Assembly (NCBI GenBank): GCA_016714125.1
Contig: JADJNX010000022.1
Span: 62,001 to 126,000 of the forward strand
Source: Ignavibacteriales bacterium
GTDB lineage: Bacteria; Bacteroidota; Ignavibacteria; Ignavibacteriales; Ignavibacteriaceae
Length of the DNA stretch: 64,000 nucleotides
Direction: 5' to 3'
Every line of letters starts with the position of its first letter. The first letter of the stretch is position 1. Both the position numbers and the translations under genes were made by a program. The notes under the pieces were generated by a model, which was given only the letters and a program-made list of their open reading frames with translations, had not been told where the DNA came from and ran no database searches. Below, piece after piece: positions 1 to 10,268 of this stretch.

Positions 1-144
1 GATAAAGCCAGGTCCCGTGACGTCGGTGGCACCGGGCTGGGACTCGCCATTGTTAAACATATTCTGGAAGCTCACAATTCTAAAATAGAAGTGACAAGCA
101 GATATGGAGAAGGTTCCACTTTTTTCTTTAAGCTTGCAAAATAA
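1..144 (+). CDS. Sensor histidine kinase, C-terminal fragment
   Basis: Open from the window edge to TAA at 142-144, giving 47 residues. It carries the G2 box of a HATPase_c domain ('GGTGLGLAIVKHI') followed by the usual last strands ('SRYGEGSTFFFKL'), so this is the ATP-binding end of a membrane or hybrid histidine kinase of the PhoR/WalK kind. The sensor, dimerisation domain and phosphorylated histidine lie outside the window, so its signal is unknown. menF starts only 8 bases downstream on the same strand, so it may share a transcript, although a functional link to menaquinone synthesis is not implied. Confidence 0.85.
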   Translation, partial: DKARSRDVGGTGLGLAIVKHILEAHNSKIEVTSRYGEGSTFFFKLAK

Positions 145-152
145 AATTTAAC

Positions 153-1498
153 ATGTCATTTTACTTCGATATAGAAACAGATATAAAAGAGATTAATTCA
201 GATTGTTATCCAAATGGGATTACTTCCAAATATTATGAGTTGGATATCCCGGGGGTTTCACTCATCTCCTCAATCCAAACTGATAAAAATGACTTTTTTT
301 ATCTTCAGTTTCCGGAGAAATTTGCCGAAATATTGGCAATTGGTAAACTAAAAACATTTTCTATCCAAAATTATCATGAGCTAAACGATTTAAATTGTTG
401 TTTGACTTCCCTCCAGTTGATTCAAAATGTGAAAAACTACCCGATTATTTTTCTTACATCTCTTTCCCCTTCAACTCCAGTCCGGGGATTCCCTGGTCAA
501 ATTGGGTAATACCCGAAGTTGTTCTTAAAACGGTTGGTGATCGATGTCTGATACGGATTAATTCAACAGAAGAAAACTTTAACTTTGACTCAAAAATAGT
601 GGAATTAGTTTCTTCACTTAATCTTCAGTTAAGAAGTGAAGCGAATAGTGCTTTTACCGGTTTAACCGTTACATCAACTGAGGATGAATCATTGGCAGAA
701 TTTAGTGAAAAAGTGATTAAGATGAAGTCACAAATCACTTCAGGTGTTTTAACGAAGGGTGTGGTCTCCAGACAAAGAATAGTCAGGTTTGAGGGGAAAT
801 TAGACCTTAATTATGCCATCAACACTTTGGCTGAAAAATATCCTGAGTGTACAATACTTCTGACAAACTATTCGAACAGAGTATTTATTGCTGCCACTCC
901 TGAAACACTTTTTAGACTTGACGGCTGTAACCTGGTGACTGAAGCTGTGGCGGGTTCTATCCAGTCATCTGACCAAACCCGTGAACAACTTACCAGAGAA
1001 ATTGAACTGCTACACTCAGCGAAAAATCTGGAAGAGCATTTTATTGTTAGAGATTTTATTGTCAACAGTCTTAAACTCATTGCTCCGGAAGTATCGTTTG
1101 ACCATAAACCGGGCATAAGAAAATTAAAAAATGTTACTCACCTGGTGAGCAAGGTTTCAGCAAGATTACCGGGAAACACTTCTCCAATCGAATTGATAAA
1201 GCTCCTGTTCCCTACTCCAGCACTCTGTGGAAATCCGAAGTTGGAGGCTGCCACTGTTATCAATGACATAGAAGGCAAACCCAGAGACCTTTATGGCGGG
1301 GTTTTTGGATACATCACCACTGGTGGTCTCTCTGAGTATTTTGTGTCCATTAGATGTGGTTTCCTGCTCGATGACCACGCAATTCTCTACGCCGGTGGCG
1401 GCATCGTCGCTAACTCTGACCCGGCTGAGGAATTTGCAGAAACTGAAATCAAATTTACACCCCTGAATTCCCTCTTTACAGATGAAATACAACATTAA
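153..1498 (+). CDS. menF: Isochorismate synthase (frameshifted)
   Basis: Converts chorismate to isochorismate, the first committed step of classical menaquinone synthesis. The C-terminal chorismate-binding domain is clear: 'LCGNPKLEAATVI', 'RDLYGGVFGY' and 'LYAGGGIVANSDPAEEF' are typical of the MenF/EntC/TrpE fold. The frame opened at 153 runs out at 509. The conserved part continues in another frame from about position 400 ('SSPGIPWSNWVIPEVVL'), so one indel sits near 380-440. The restored length is close to the usual 430-450 residues. It overlaps menD by 17 bases, which supports the menaquinone role over salicylate or siderophore synthesis. The break is probably a sequencing error. Confidence 0.85.
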
Positions 1499-3230
1499 CT
1501 TCCTCGTCTCTCAACTTCTGGTTGAGACGCTTATAAAACTTGGTCTTAAACATGTTTGTATTTCACCCGGCTCAAGAAATACTCCTGTTACTCTCGCATT
1601 TGCCAGAAATGAAAAGATTGATAAAAGAGTTTTTGTTGATGAAAGATCTTCTGCCTTTTTTGCCTTGGGGATGGCGAAAGCGTCAGGATTGCCTGTTGCT
1701 GTGGTCTGCACTTCAGGAACGGCAGCCGCTGAAATGTACCCCGCAATTGTTGAAGCTTACACAGCACAAATTCCATTAATAGTGATTACTGCTGACAGAC
1801 CGGAATATCTGAAAAACACAGGCTCCAATCAGACTATAAATCAAACCAACATCTATTCAGCAAATTGTGATCATTTCTTCGACCCGGGTTTACCGGAAAC
1901 TTCTCTCTTTTACTTGCAAGGTATCGTGGGAACGTCTAAAAAGCTTTTATGAGTGCTCTGTCCCCTTTGAAGGGACCTGTACACATTAACCTCCCTTTTG
2001 AAAAACCACTTGAACCGTCGTCTTTCAATTGTGAAGTAACACAGAGTGAACTTAGTTCTCTTCACTCATTGGTTAATCTTGTCTCTGATCATAACTCCTT
2101 TATACCTGACAACGAAATTGAATTGGTCAACCCTGTCGAAATAAATCCCGATCATAAAGTTCTGATTATCCTCGCCAACAAACAATATAATCCTGAATTT
2201 TGGAAAAATTAAGACAATTTTCGGCTGACCATAATATCCCTGTTTGTCTCGAAGCCACCTTGGATGTGAACGGTTCAAAAAAACAAAGTTTCATTCAGAA
2301 TCTTGGAAATATGTTACAATCTCCAAAATTTGTTGAACAATTTGATCCCGACAAAATAATTTTTTTTGGGAGAAATCCTGTCTCCAAGAATCTTGAAAGG
2401 TACTTGAACAATTGTAACACTTCTTTGGTTGTGGTAAATCCTAAAGGTGAAAATTTTGGAAGAACCGCGATTAACAAATCAGTAATAAAAATGGATGAAA
2501 ATGTTTTTATCGAGTCATTACCGGCTCAAGAAAACAACTCTTCAAAGATTAGAATTGAATTTAAGCAGAGAATCAAAAAATTGGATGAAATATTCCAAAA
2601 GAGCTCAATAATACTTTTAATAAAGAGAATCTCGATTCTGAGGTGGAAACAATGGCATTATTGTCATCCCTGATTTCAGTTAGCCCAGAGATTCCACTCT
2701 TCATCTCAAACAGTTTACCTATTCGGGATTTTGATTTTCTTAAACAATTTTTTCAAAACCCTGTTTATTCCAATCGTGGTGCTAGTGGAATAGATGGAAT
2801 AATCTCAACAACAGCCGGAATTTCAACTGCAAAAAAATCTCCTGTAATCCTGGTAATTGGAGACCTGGCTTTCCATTATGACAGTAATGTTTTGCATATG
2901 CTTAAAAAATATCAAATCCCAATCTTGATAATTCTAATGAATAACAGCGGAGGAAGCATATTCGAATACCTGCCTGTATATTCTGATAGCGAAGAATTTG
3001 CTACATATTTTAAGGCGGATACAGAAATCGATTTTGGCAGTCTGGTAAAAGCCTGTGGGTTGGAATATTGTATTGTTGATTCTGCTTCTACTTTTAAGAA
3101 TTCTATCAAGAAGTTCATGGATAAACCCGGACAGATAGTTCTCGAGCTTAAGTTCGATTCAATTAAATCCAAAGAAAAGAAGGATATGCTAAAGACAGAA
3201 ATACTTACAATTTTTGAATCGGAATTGTAA
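1482..3230 (+). CDS. menD: 2-succinyl-5-enolpyruvyl-6-hydroxy-3-cyclohexene-1-carboxylate synthase (frameshifted)
   Basis: ThDP-dependent SEPHCHC synthase, joining isochorismate and 2-oxoglutarate in menaquinone synthesis. The N-terminal Pyr domain has 'SPGSRNTPVTLAFA' and 'CTSGTAAAEMYPAIVEAY'. The C-terminal PP domain has 'GASGIDGIISTTAG', then 'IGDLAFHYD' and 'NNSGGSIF', the Mg-ThDP motif. The gene is in four frames. The breaks fall near 1943 (restoring one G gives S-K-K-A-F-M-S-A), near 2207 (one A missing from a run of A) and near 2598 (one G missing). All three are single-base losses and the restored protein is about 580 residues, the normal size, so sequencing undercalls are likelier than three real mutations in a pathway gene. 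Confidence 0.9.
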
Positions 3231-3318
3231 ATTTCCTTACTCCCATCTGATATTTTAGAGATATCACAAATTATAACTGAATTGAACTTAATGAAATGTG
3301 ACCCTGTTTATCTCTTTA

Positions 3319-3344
3319 ATCATACTCCCTGAGAGTGTGATTTT
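3319..3344 (+). terminator. Possible terminator after menD
   Basis: Nine-base stem 3319-3327 with 3333-3341 (one G-U pair), five-base loop, then TTTT ending at 3344. It lies between menD and the zinc-ribbon gene. The T-run is short, so it could instead be a leader hairpin. Confidence 0.4.
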
Positions 3345-3371
3345 CCAACAATAAAACAGGAGCCATTAATT

Positions 3372-3680
3372 ATGTATTGCCCCGTATGTAAAGACACAAA
3401 ACTTTTAATTTCCAACAGACAAGAAGTAGAAATAGATTATTGCCCCGAGTGCCGTGGAGTCTGGCTCGATCGAGGTGAACTTGATAAAATAATTGAGCGA
3501 TCAACTAAAGTCAGTGGTCCTGCCCGAGACGATGACCGTCGTGATTCCTATCGTGAAAAGGATGATGATCGCCGTGATAGAAATCGTGACGGCTACCAGG
3601 AAAAAGGAAGCTACTATAACGAACATGATTATAAAAAGAAAAAAAGAGGTGGCTTCCTCGAAGATATCTTCGATTTCTAA
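3372..3680 (+). CDS. TFIIB-type zinc ribbon small protein
   Basis: A 102-residue soluble protein. Residues 1-40 form a zf-TFIIB ribbon with two CxxC pairs ('CPVCKDTKLL' and 'CPECRGVWLDRGEL'); the WLDRGEL tail is a hallmark of the bacterial family. The rest is a highly charged Arg/Asp/Lys tail ending in 'GGFLEDIFDF', probably disordered. 'ACAGGAG' upstream of the ATG is a good ribosome site. Bacterial members are poorly characterised; nucleic-acid or protein binding is inferred from the fold only. It stands alone between two hairpins. Confidence 0.8.
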   Translation: MYCPVCKDTKLLISNRQEVEIDYCPECRGVWLDRGELDKIIERSTKVSGPARDDDRRDSYREKDDDRRDRNRDGYQEKGSYYNEHDYKKKKRGGFLEDIFDF

Positions 3681-3700
3681 GAAGTCAATGCGGCAGTTAG

Positions 3701-3734
3701 GGAGAGAGGCAACCGATTTTTATTACCTCTCTCC
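3701..3734. terminator. Hairpin between convergent genes
   Basis: Perfect 9-base stem GGAGAGAGG (3701-3709) with CCTCTCTCC (3726-3734), followed on the plus strand by AAAATTTT. It lies between the zinc-ribbon gene (+) and the acyltransferase gene (-). Probably a terminator, but the U-tract is weak. Confidence 0.5.
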
Positions 3735-3747
3735 AAAATTTTAGTTA

Positions 3748-4869
3748 TTAGATTTTAATAAATATTTTGTATCTGTAGAGAATCCACAATATCCCCAGCC
3801 AGAATGTTATAAATAAAACGGCAAATGCCAATGATGCATTGTATGGATCAAGATATGGCAGTAACATCATTTTATAGATATATTCTTTAGAACTCATCTC
3901 CACTCCATCAGGGCCTGCTATTTTAATCATTCCCATTATCTTAGCCATCAATCCGGATCCTGCAAATACAGTAATTACATTCATCCCGTAAACAACAAAA
4001 GGTTTTGCCCATTTTTTGTAACCCTGTACATCAACAATCCAATAACAGAATCCAAAAAAGATGAGAGCGATTCCTGCTGTGTAAACGACATAAGAGCTGC
4101 TCCAAAGACCTTTATTTAAAGGGAAAAATATACTCCATATCGAGCCCAGGAAAATGAAAAAAGCTCCGGCGGAAAATATCCATGAGACTTTTTCGGCATC
4201 ACTCAATTTTGTTCCTAAAAAATGACCCAGCATAACCCCGCCTAAACAGGTGGCAATTGCCGGCATCGTTGAGAGAACTCCCTCCGGATCCCAGGTTTTT
4301 GAAACTTTCCACATGTGTCCCGCTAATAGTTGGTTGTCAAGCCATGCCGCCAGATTTTTCCCAACTTCATAATTTGCATATCCAACTCCCGGAACCGGTA
4401 TTACTCCCATAAGGAACCAGTAGAGTAATAATAAACCCCCCGTTATATAAATTTGGACCTTCATTGAAGTTTTTAGGAAGATTACAGCAGTTATAAAATA
4501 GACTACTGCAATCCTTTGTAGAACCCCCGGTATTCGTATCTCAGAGAAATCAAACCCGGGAAATCCATTCAGGAACAATCCGACAAGAAATATGATTACA
4601 GCTCTGCGGAAAATATTAAGTATCAAACTGGTCTGGTCATCTCCCCTCTCCTTTCTTTTTGTAAGTGAGAGAGTGACTGCTACCCCCACGATAAAAAGAA
4701 AAAACGGGAATATCCAATCTGTTGGTGTACACCCATGCCATTCAGCATGTTTTAGCGGTGCATAAATATTACCCCAGGATCCGGGGTTGTTTACCATTAT
4801 CATTCCGGCAATAGTTATTCCCCTGAAGATATCCAGAGATTCAAGCCGGGTGCTTTTCTTTTCTTCCAT
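3748..4869 (-). CDS. HGSNAT-like (DUF5009) membrane acyltransferase
   Basis: A 373-residue polytopic membrane protein with about ten hydrophobic segments. The N-terminus 'RLESLDIFRGITIAGMIMVN' and the following 'HAEWHGCTPTDWIFPFFLF' are diagnostic of the heparan-alpha-glucosaminide N-acetyltransferase-like family (DUF5009/NagX group). Eukaryotic relatives move acetyl groups across the lysosomal membrane onto glucosamine. Bacterial members are often encoded beside N-acetylhexosamine use genes, but none is adjacent here, so the substrate is unknown. Length is normal and the frame intact. It is transcribed divergently from the YqaA-like gene with about 90 bases between, room for both promoters. 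Confidence 0.8.
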   Translation of the reverse strand: MEEKKSTRLESLDIFRGITIAGMIMVNNPGSWGNIYAPLKHAEWHGCTPTDWIFPFFLFIVGVAVTLSLTKRKERGDDQTSLILNIFRRAVIIFLVGLFLNGFPGFDFSEIRIPGVLQRIAVVYFITAVIFLKTSMKVQIYITGGLLLLYWFLMGVIPVPGVGYANYEVGKNLAAWLDNQLLAGHMWKVSKTWDPEGVLSTMPAIATCLGGVMLGHFLGTKLSDAEKVSWIFSAGAFFIFLGSIWSIFFPLNKGLWSSSYVVYTAGIALIFFGFCYWIVDVQGYKKWAKPFVVYGMNVITVFAGSGLMAKIMGMIKIAGPDGVEMSSKEYIYKMMLLPYLDPYNASLAFAVLFITFWLGILWILYRYKIFIKI

Positions 4870-4958
4870 GTTTTAAGGTCCGTTTAATCAATTAACTTTT
4901 TGCTCATTAGCTCTAACTTTTGCAAATTTAGAGTTTATATTTAAAATATTCCGGATAA

Positions 4959-5573
4959 ATGAAATATCTTAAAAAACTTTACAATTGGATGCTCCATTGG
5001 GCAGAAACACCCTACGGACCAATCGCACTTTTCCTGCTTGCATTTGCAGAATTATCTTTTTTTCCCATCCCCCCAGATGCGCTCTTAATTGCCCTTGTAT
5101 TGGGAGCAAAAGCGAAGGCATTTAAGTTTGCACTAAACTGTACCATAGGGTCAGTTCTTGGTGGAATCGCCGGCTACCTGATAGGATATTTTGTCTGGTG
5201 GTCATCACCTGGTGAATTTTCCGGTCTGGCAAATTTCTTTTTCTCCTACATCCCAAGTTTTACACACGAACTGTTTTATGATATTAAAAAGATGTTTGAT
5301 CTTTATAATTTTTGGATCGTGTTTACTGCCGGTTTTACCCCAATCCCCTATAAAGTATTTACAATCGCCGCGGGTGCTTTTGATGTCAACTTTGTAATGT
5401 TTATGCTCGCATCCATCGTAAGCCGTGGAGCAAGATTTTTTCTTGTTGCTACCTTGCTCTGGAAATATGGCGAACCGATTAAAGCATTTATCGATAAATA
5501 TTTTGACTGGCTTGCAATCGGTTTTACTGTTCTCCTGATAGGTGGATTTGTCGTCATAAAATTGATTTTGTAA
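4959..5573 (+). CDS. YqaA-like DedA/VTT-family membrane protein
   Basis: A 204-residue inner-membrane protein. The pattern is that of the SNARE-associated/VTT superfamily, YqaA branch: an acidic residue in the first re-entrant region ('AELSFFPIPPDALLIAL'), a Gly-rich segment ('GSVLGGIAGYLIGYF') and a second 'GFTPIPYKVFTIAAG' motif with the conserved Pro and Lys. Related DedA proteins act in lipid carrier recycling and membrane homeostasis; the YqaA branch has no firm function. The frame is complete, a monocistronic gene facing the minus-strand T9SS gene. Confidence 0.8.
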   Translation: MKYLKKLYNWMLHWAETPYGPIALFLLAFAELSFFPIPPDALLIALVLGAKAKAFKFALNCTIGSVLGGIAGYLIGYFVWWSSPGEFSGLANFFFSYIPSFTHELFYDIKKMFDLYNFWIVFTAGFTPIPYKVFTIAAGAFDVNFVMFMLASIVSRGARFFLVATLLWKYGEPIKAFIDKYFDWLAIGFTVLLIGGFVVIKLIL

Positions 5574-5626
5574 CAGGTTAATTTACAGAAACCTGCGATT
5601 AAACCACATATTATTAGCTTTAATTT

Positions 5627-5656
5627 TAAAAAAAGACTCCCTCTTGCGAAGGAGTC
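5627..5656 (-). terminator. Rho-independent terminator of the T9SS cargo gene
   Basis: Stem GACTCC (5635-5640) with GGAGTC (5651-5656). Read on the minus strand it is followed by a run of T (5627-5634 is A-rich on plus). It sits 31 bases beyond the stop of the minus-strand gene ending at 5688. Confidence 0.65.
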
Positions 5657-5687
5657 CCTTGGTCGAAGTATTGTTGAAAAGAGGAAA

Positions 5688-7270
5688 CTATTTCAACAAG
5701 CTCATTTTACGGGTGATTTTTACGGCACCTGATTCAAGAGTATAAATGTACATGCCGCTTGAGAGGCTGCTTGCATCAAAATCTGCAACAAAGCTTCCTG
5801 CTGACATATAACCATTAACCAGTTCAGCTACCTGCTGTCCAAGGACATTGTAAACTGAAAGTTTAACATTTCCGGGTTCAGCAACCGAGAAACTAATCTT
5901 TGTTGAAGGGTTGAAAGGATTTGGATAATTCTGTGAAAGTTCAAATTTCACCGGAATTTCTGAGCCTGACTCTTTTACAGAGGTTGGTGCGTCAAATCTT
6001 GCCCATCCTGTTGTCCAGTCAGAAGTTCCAAATGCTCCTCTGAAGGTCGCTGTCTGATCAAAGAACCATCGTTTGGAGGTGAACCACCCACCTGTAAGAA
6101 GGGGTGAAGCTGCTTGAAGGGTTGCATTTGGATTGAGCAGATTAAATGGATCTACCATCTTGGCAAATCTGAGCTGATGCAAAAATAGATCCGTCCATGG
6201 TTGTTAAAACCAGGTCATTGATATCAAATGTTGTTTGACTTGGTAGTGTCAAGAGATTTAGTAGTTTGAGCTACAACCGAGTTTTTAATATACATGGTGC
6301 CGTTTATTGCGCCATTGATAGTTCCAAGGTTCTCAGGAAGTACACCGGTTGGCCATCCAACTATTACAGCGTTGTTAATTTTATTTTGTGAATTTCTTCT
6401 AAGGTGCATGCCTCTTTTGTAATTGTTGTTAAACTGAGCTCCTGCGGCTGAAATAGGACCAACCAAAGTAACATTAAACCACTCGGGAGATGTAAGTGGT
6501 GTGTTGCCTGAACCTGTTCCGTCGTTATCAGATTCGAAACCGTTTGAACCCGACTGATCTGCTATCGCAGGATCACGGAAGGAAACCAGGAACTGGAGTT
6601 TCCCACTGTAACCAAAATCTGTATCAAAGTCGTCATCCCATCCTTTGTAGGCGATAAGGTGTTTTGCGTTAACATTGCCACCAAAGAACTCGAAGGAGTC
6701 GTCACCTGAATAACTTACCTGAATGTAATCAAGAACTGTACCTCTTCCAACACCACCACATGTAAGACCGTTTATCTCGTTGTTCTGGCTGAAAGCGATA
6801 CCGGGGTATTCGATTCTGACATATCTAAGTACACCGCTGTTATCATCGGCATTGGTTCCACCATAAGTATCGCCCGGACCTTCAATTGCTGTAGTTCCAC
6901 CAGGGATATTTATCGGTGCATTACCAAGTATAATAATTCCACCCCAATCACCATAAGTTGGAGGTCTGCTGGCGCCCGGTTTTGTGAACTCTGATGTGAA
7001 TACGATCGGGGAATTTACTGTACCATCGGCTATCACTTTTCCGCCCGGTTTAACGATCAAGGTACCCTGTGTACTGTTCTCACCATAAATAACTGTTCCT
7101 GCTTCAATTGTGAGCGTTACACCTGACTGAACACGCACGAATCCTTTGAGAAGATATGTGTTGTTTGCAGTAAGGGTTGTGTTGGTAGTTATATCCCCTT
7201 CTAACGGGATCTGAGCATAAACTGCAGTGGCTGCCAACAGGGTGACCATAAGAACGAATACTTTAGACAT
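5688..7270 (-). CDS. Secreted beta-helix-like protein with T9SS type A sorting domain (frameshifted)
   Basis: About 525 residues after repair. A signal peptide ('MSKVFVLMVTLLAATAVYA') leads into Gly/Thr-rich repetitive sequence with 'VQSGVTLTIEAGTVIYG' and 'GDWGGIIILGNAP', resembling right-handed beta-helix domains. The last 75 residues are a Por secretion C-terminal sorting domain ('LSQNYPNPFNPSTKISFSV', 'LSSGMYIYTLESG'), which directs export by the type IX system and cell-surface anchoring. The frame breaks between about 6182 and 6260; at least two indels are needed. It is encoded 28 bases downstream of a TonB receptor, so the two are probably co-transcribed. The ligand is unknown. Confidence 0.75.
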
Positions 7271-7298
7271 GTTGCCTCTTTATTGTTGTTTGTTTGAA

Positions 7299-10072
7299 TT
7301 AAAACTTGTACGAAACTCCGAGTGAGACATCACTCCCTTTTTTAATTCGAAGTGCTGTCCTGTCTCCTCCCGGAGCTCTCTGAATATATAGATAATCTTG
7401 TGCAAGAATATCTTTCACTACAAATTTGAGTGTGAGTGAATTAAATATTTTTTTTGAAATTGAAAAGTCAACCTGATCTCTCGGCATCTCGATTACATCA
7501 CCAAGACCTCCAAACCCAACTTTGTCAATCTTTTGACCAACTTTATTATAAACCAGCGATGCAGAAAGTCCATTCTCATATCCGTCATAATAGAGTCCGG
7601 AGTTAAAAACATATTCCGCTTGACCCTCCATCGGGCGTTTTGCTTCCTGATAAGTTGATCCGTTGGATGAAGCTGCTCCGTCAAATTCGACATCAGATTT
7701 TATCAAACTGATGTTCCCGGAGAAAGAAAGTTCATTAAATATTGGAGATATAAAATCTAGTGTTTTCCTTATTTCCAACTCTAAACCGTAATTATTTGCA
7801 GATTTGGCATTTTGAAATGATCTGATCGGTTCAAAAGATGAAGAAGGAAGAAATACTTGTTCAATAGGATCATTAAACTGTTTGAAGAAAAAGCTCACTG
7901 CAATCAGATCAGAAGCTCTTTGTGGGTAGAACTCATATCTTAGATCAAAATTATTAATCAATGATCTTTTGAGATCTACATTTCCCTGAACAATTTCATT
8001 TTGAATAAAATCGTAGTAGCTAAATGGTGCCAACTCACGAAACTCAGGTCTTGCGAGAGTTTTCGAGAATGCGGCTCTAACATTCATGTTATTGGTTGGT
8101 TGCCATGTAAGTGTAACACTTGGCAAGACATCATGATATTCAGGAGAAACTTTTACATCTGCATTTGTGAGTGACTTTGAGTTAAGTTCCTGTTTCGAAT
8201 ATTCATACCGGGCACCCGTAACTATTTTGACATTACTTAGGAGAGTAAAATCCAGGGCTATGTAAGTCCCTGTAACATTTTGGCTCGAAACATAGGAGTC
8301 AGAAGGTTTTGTTATTTCAACAATTTCAATAAAGTTTGGGGCAAAATTTTCAGAAGCAAATATCTCTTCAACTGAGCCCGTCAGGATACTGTCTTTTTTA
8401 GCGAAATTGCCACCCGGTTTATTTTTAAATCCAAAACTTCTGGCATCAAAATTCCTGTCCTTAAAATCGAATGCAAAACCGGTTTTGATTGAAGGAAGTG
8501 ACGGATCTTCAAATGGGGTAAATGTCAGATCGAGACTAACACCTTTGTTTTTATCAAGAAGTTTACCAAAATATCTTGTTGTAAGGCTCTGATCAAGCTG
8601 GAACCTGAGTGGCTGCTCTTCTTCCAATGGTTTTGAATAGAGATATCTTCTTGCATCCGGTTCGTCTCTTTCAGACTGTGCAAAGTTTGCGTTCCACTCA
8701 ATCTTTAATCCATTCAGTAGTTCGACAAAATGTTCACCGATTAACTGGGTGGAGAAGAGATTCCTTGTTACATAACGGAGTGAAGTTTGATCACGGAAAT
8801 CAGGATTTGAGTAATAGGGTCCTGAATAATGTGTAACCTCATCGTCAGCATTCTGATTATAGAGATTTTTAAGGCTAATTTTGTTGTTAAGACCTATGCG
8901 GTAAGAGAAATTCAGTAATCCCCTATCATTACTGAATTTCTGTAGTTATTACCGTTGTATTCATATCTCGGACCATCAAAAGTATAGTTATTTCTTTCAA
9001 TTTCCTGAGATTCATTTGAATTTGAATATGTTATTGAAGCAATATAACCAAGGATATGATCATCAAAAAGATTGTATTTGTCACCAAACGATAAATTTAA
9101 ACTGCTGTTAACTGGCATACTTGTTTTTTCAGTTGCCCATTTATTGCTAAATGATCTTCCAACTTCCTGGAAAAAAAGGATCATTTGTCAACAATTTTCC
9201 TGATGGAACGATTGAAGGAAGTGACCTGGTTCCGTCATCATTTGCAAGCCATCTTCTTCCCCCTGAGTAAGTTAAAGCGTCTTTTCCTGTACCAAATGTG
9301 TTGTATGAAGATGACATTCCAAAATTGACAAAAAACTTCTCAGGAAATTCAATCGTTTTGATTTGAACAAGACCGCCGGAAAAATCTGCAGGTTTGTCAG
9401 GTGAGAATGTTTTGGAAGTGATAATGCTTTCTATAAGATTTGCCGGAAAGATATCGTAAGAGAAACTTTTCTTTTCGGGTTCGGTGCTTGGAAGGTTTGC
9501 TCCGTTAAGAAGAGTGTTGTTGTATCTGTCGCCAACTCCTCTGATATAAGCAAATTTCCCATCGCTTATTGTAACACCGGTCATCTTTTCAGAACATCGG
9601 TACCATCAGAACTGTTTGTTTTGCTGATCATATCGCCGGAGATTCCATCGATAATGTCAAGTGAGTTCTTCTGATTTTTTACTAAACTTGCATCTGAGTT
9701 TTGAAGTGCATCAGCAGTTACAACAACTTCTAACATTGTTTGTGCTGAACTTTCAAGAGCCACATCAATCTTAGTGGTTTCTTCTGACTTCACTTCCACA
9801 GCTTCAACCCTCAGTGGATTGTAAGAGATGTATGTGAATTTCAGGTTATATTTCCCCATCGGTAGATTTTTGATTGAATAATTACCGTCAAGATCAGCAG
9901 TTGCGCCAAATCTTGTTCCCTCAACGATGACATTTGCACCGGTGAGAATTTCATTCCCGGTTTTTCCCAGAATTTTGCCTGAGATCGAACCGGTCTGCGA
10001 ATAAACTATTGAACTTAAAATTGTTATAAAAGCTAAAAGCCTCATAAACCTGTTATTTGTAGAATGAAACAT
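7299..10072 (-). CDS. TonB-dependent outer-membrane receptor (frameshifted)
   Basis: Outer-membrane active transporter of about 920 residues. Order: signal peptide ('LLAFITILSSIVYS'), a carboxypeptidase-regulatory-like domain ('ISGKILGKTGNEILTGANV'), a plug domain ('IRGVGDRYNNTLLNGANLP'), then a 22-strand-type barrel ending 'SDVSLGVSYKF' with a terminal Phe. It is split into four frames with breaks near 9584 (restoring one A joins VLKR to MTGVTIS), near 9160-9180, and between about 8920 and 8630. Repair gives one continuous receptor, so sequencing error is the simple explanation. The substrate is not recognisable; the T9SS protein downstream may be a surface partner. Confidence 0.8.
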
Positions 10073-10268
10073 TTTTTCCTCATATTTTTTTTCTTCGACG
10101 GTTCAAATTTCGCCTTTGAATGTTAAGATAATGTTAAGCCAACTTTATCGATTTGTTAAATCAAGTTAACGTCAATAGCTTTTCTGGTAATGCTCCAACT
10201 CCCCTAACCCCTACTCACTATCTCTCAATTATTTATATTGCATGTTCTATTAATAAAAAATTGGTACA

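Noticed and set aside
7299..10072. Several separate small receptor genes
   Set aside because: The pieces are in order, non-redundant, and together make one complete plug-and-barrel receptor.
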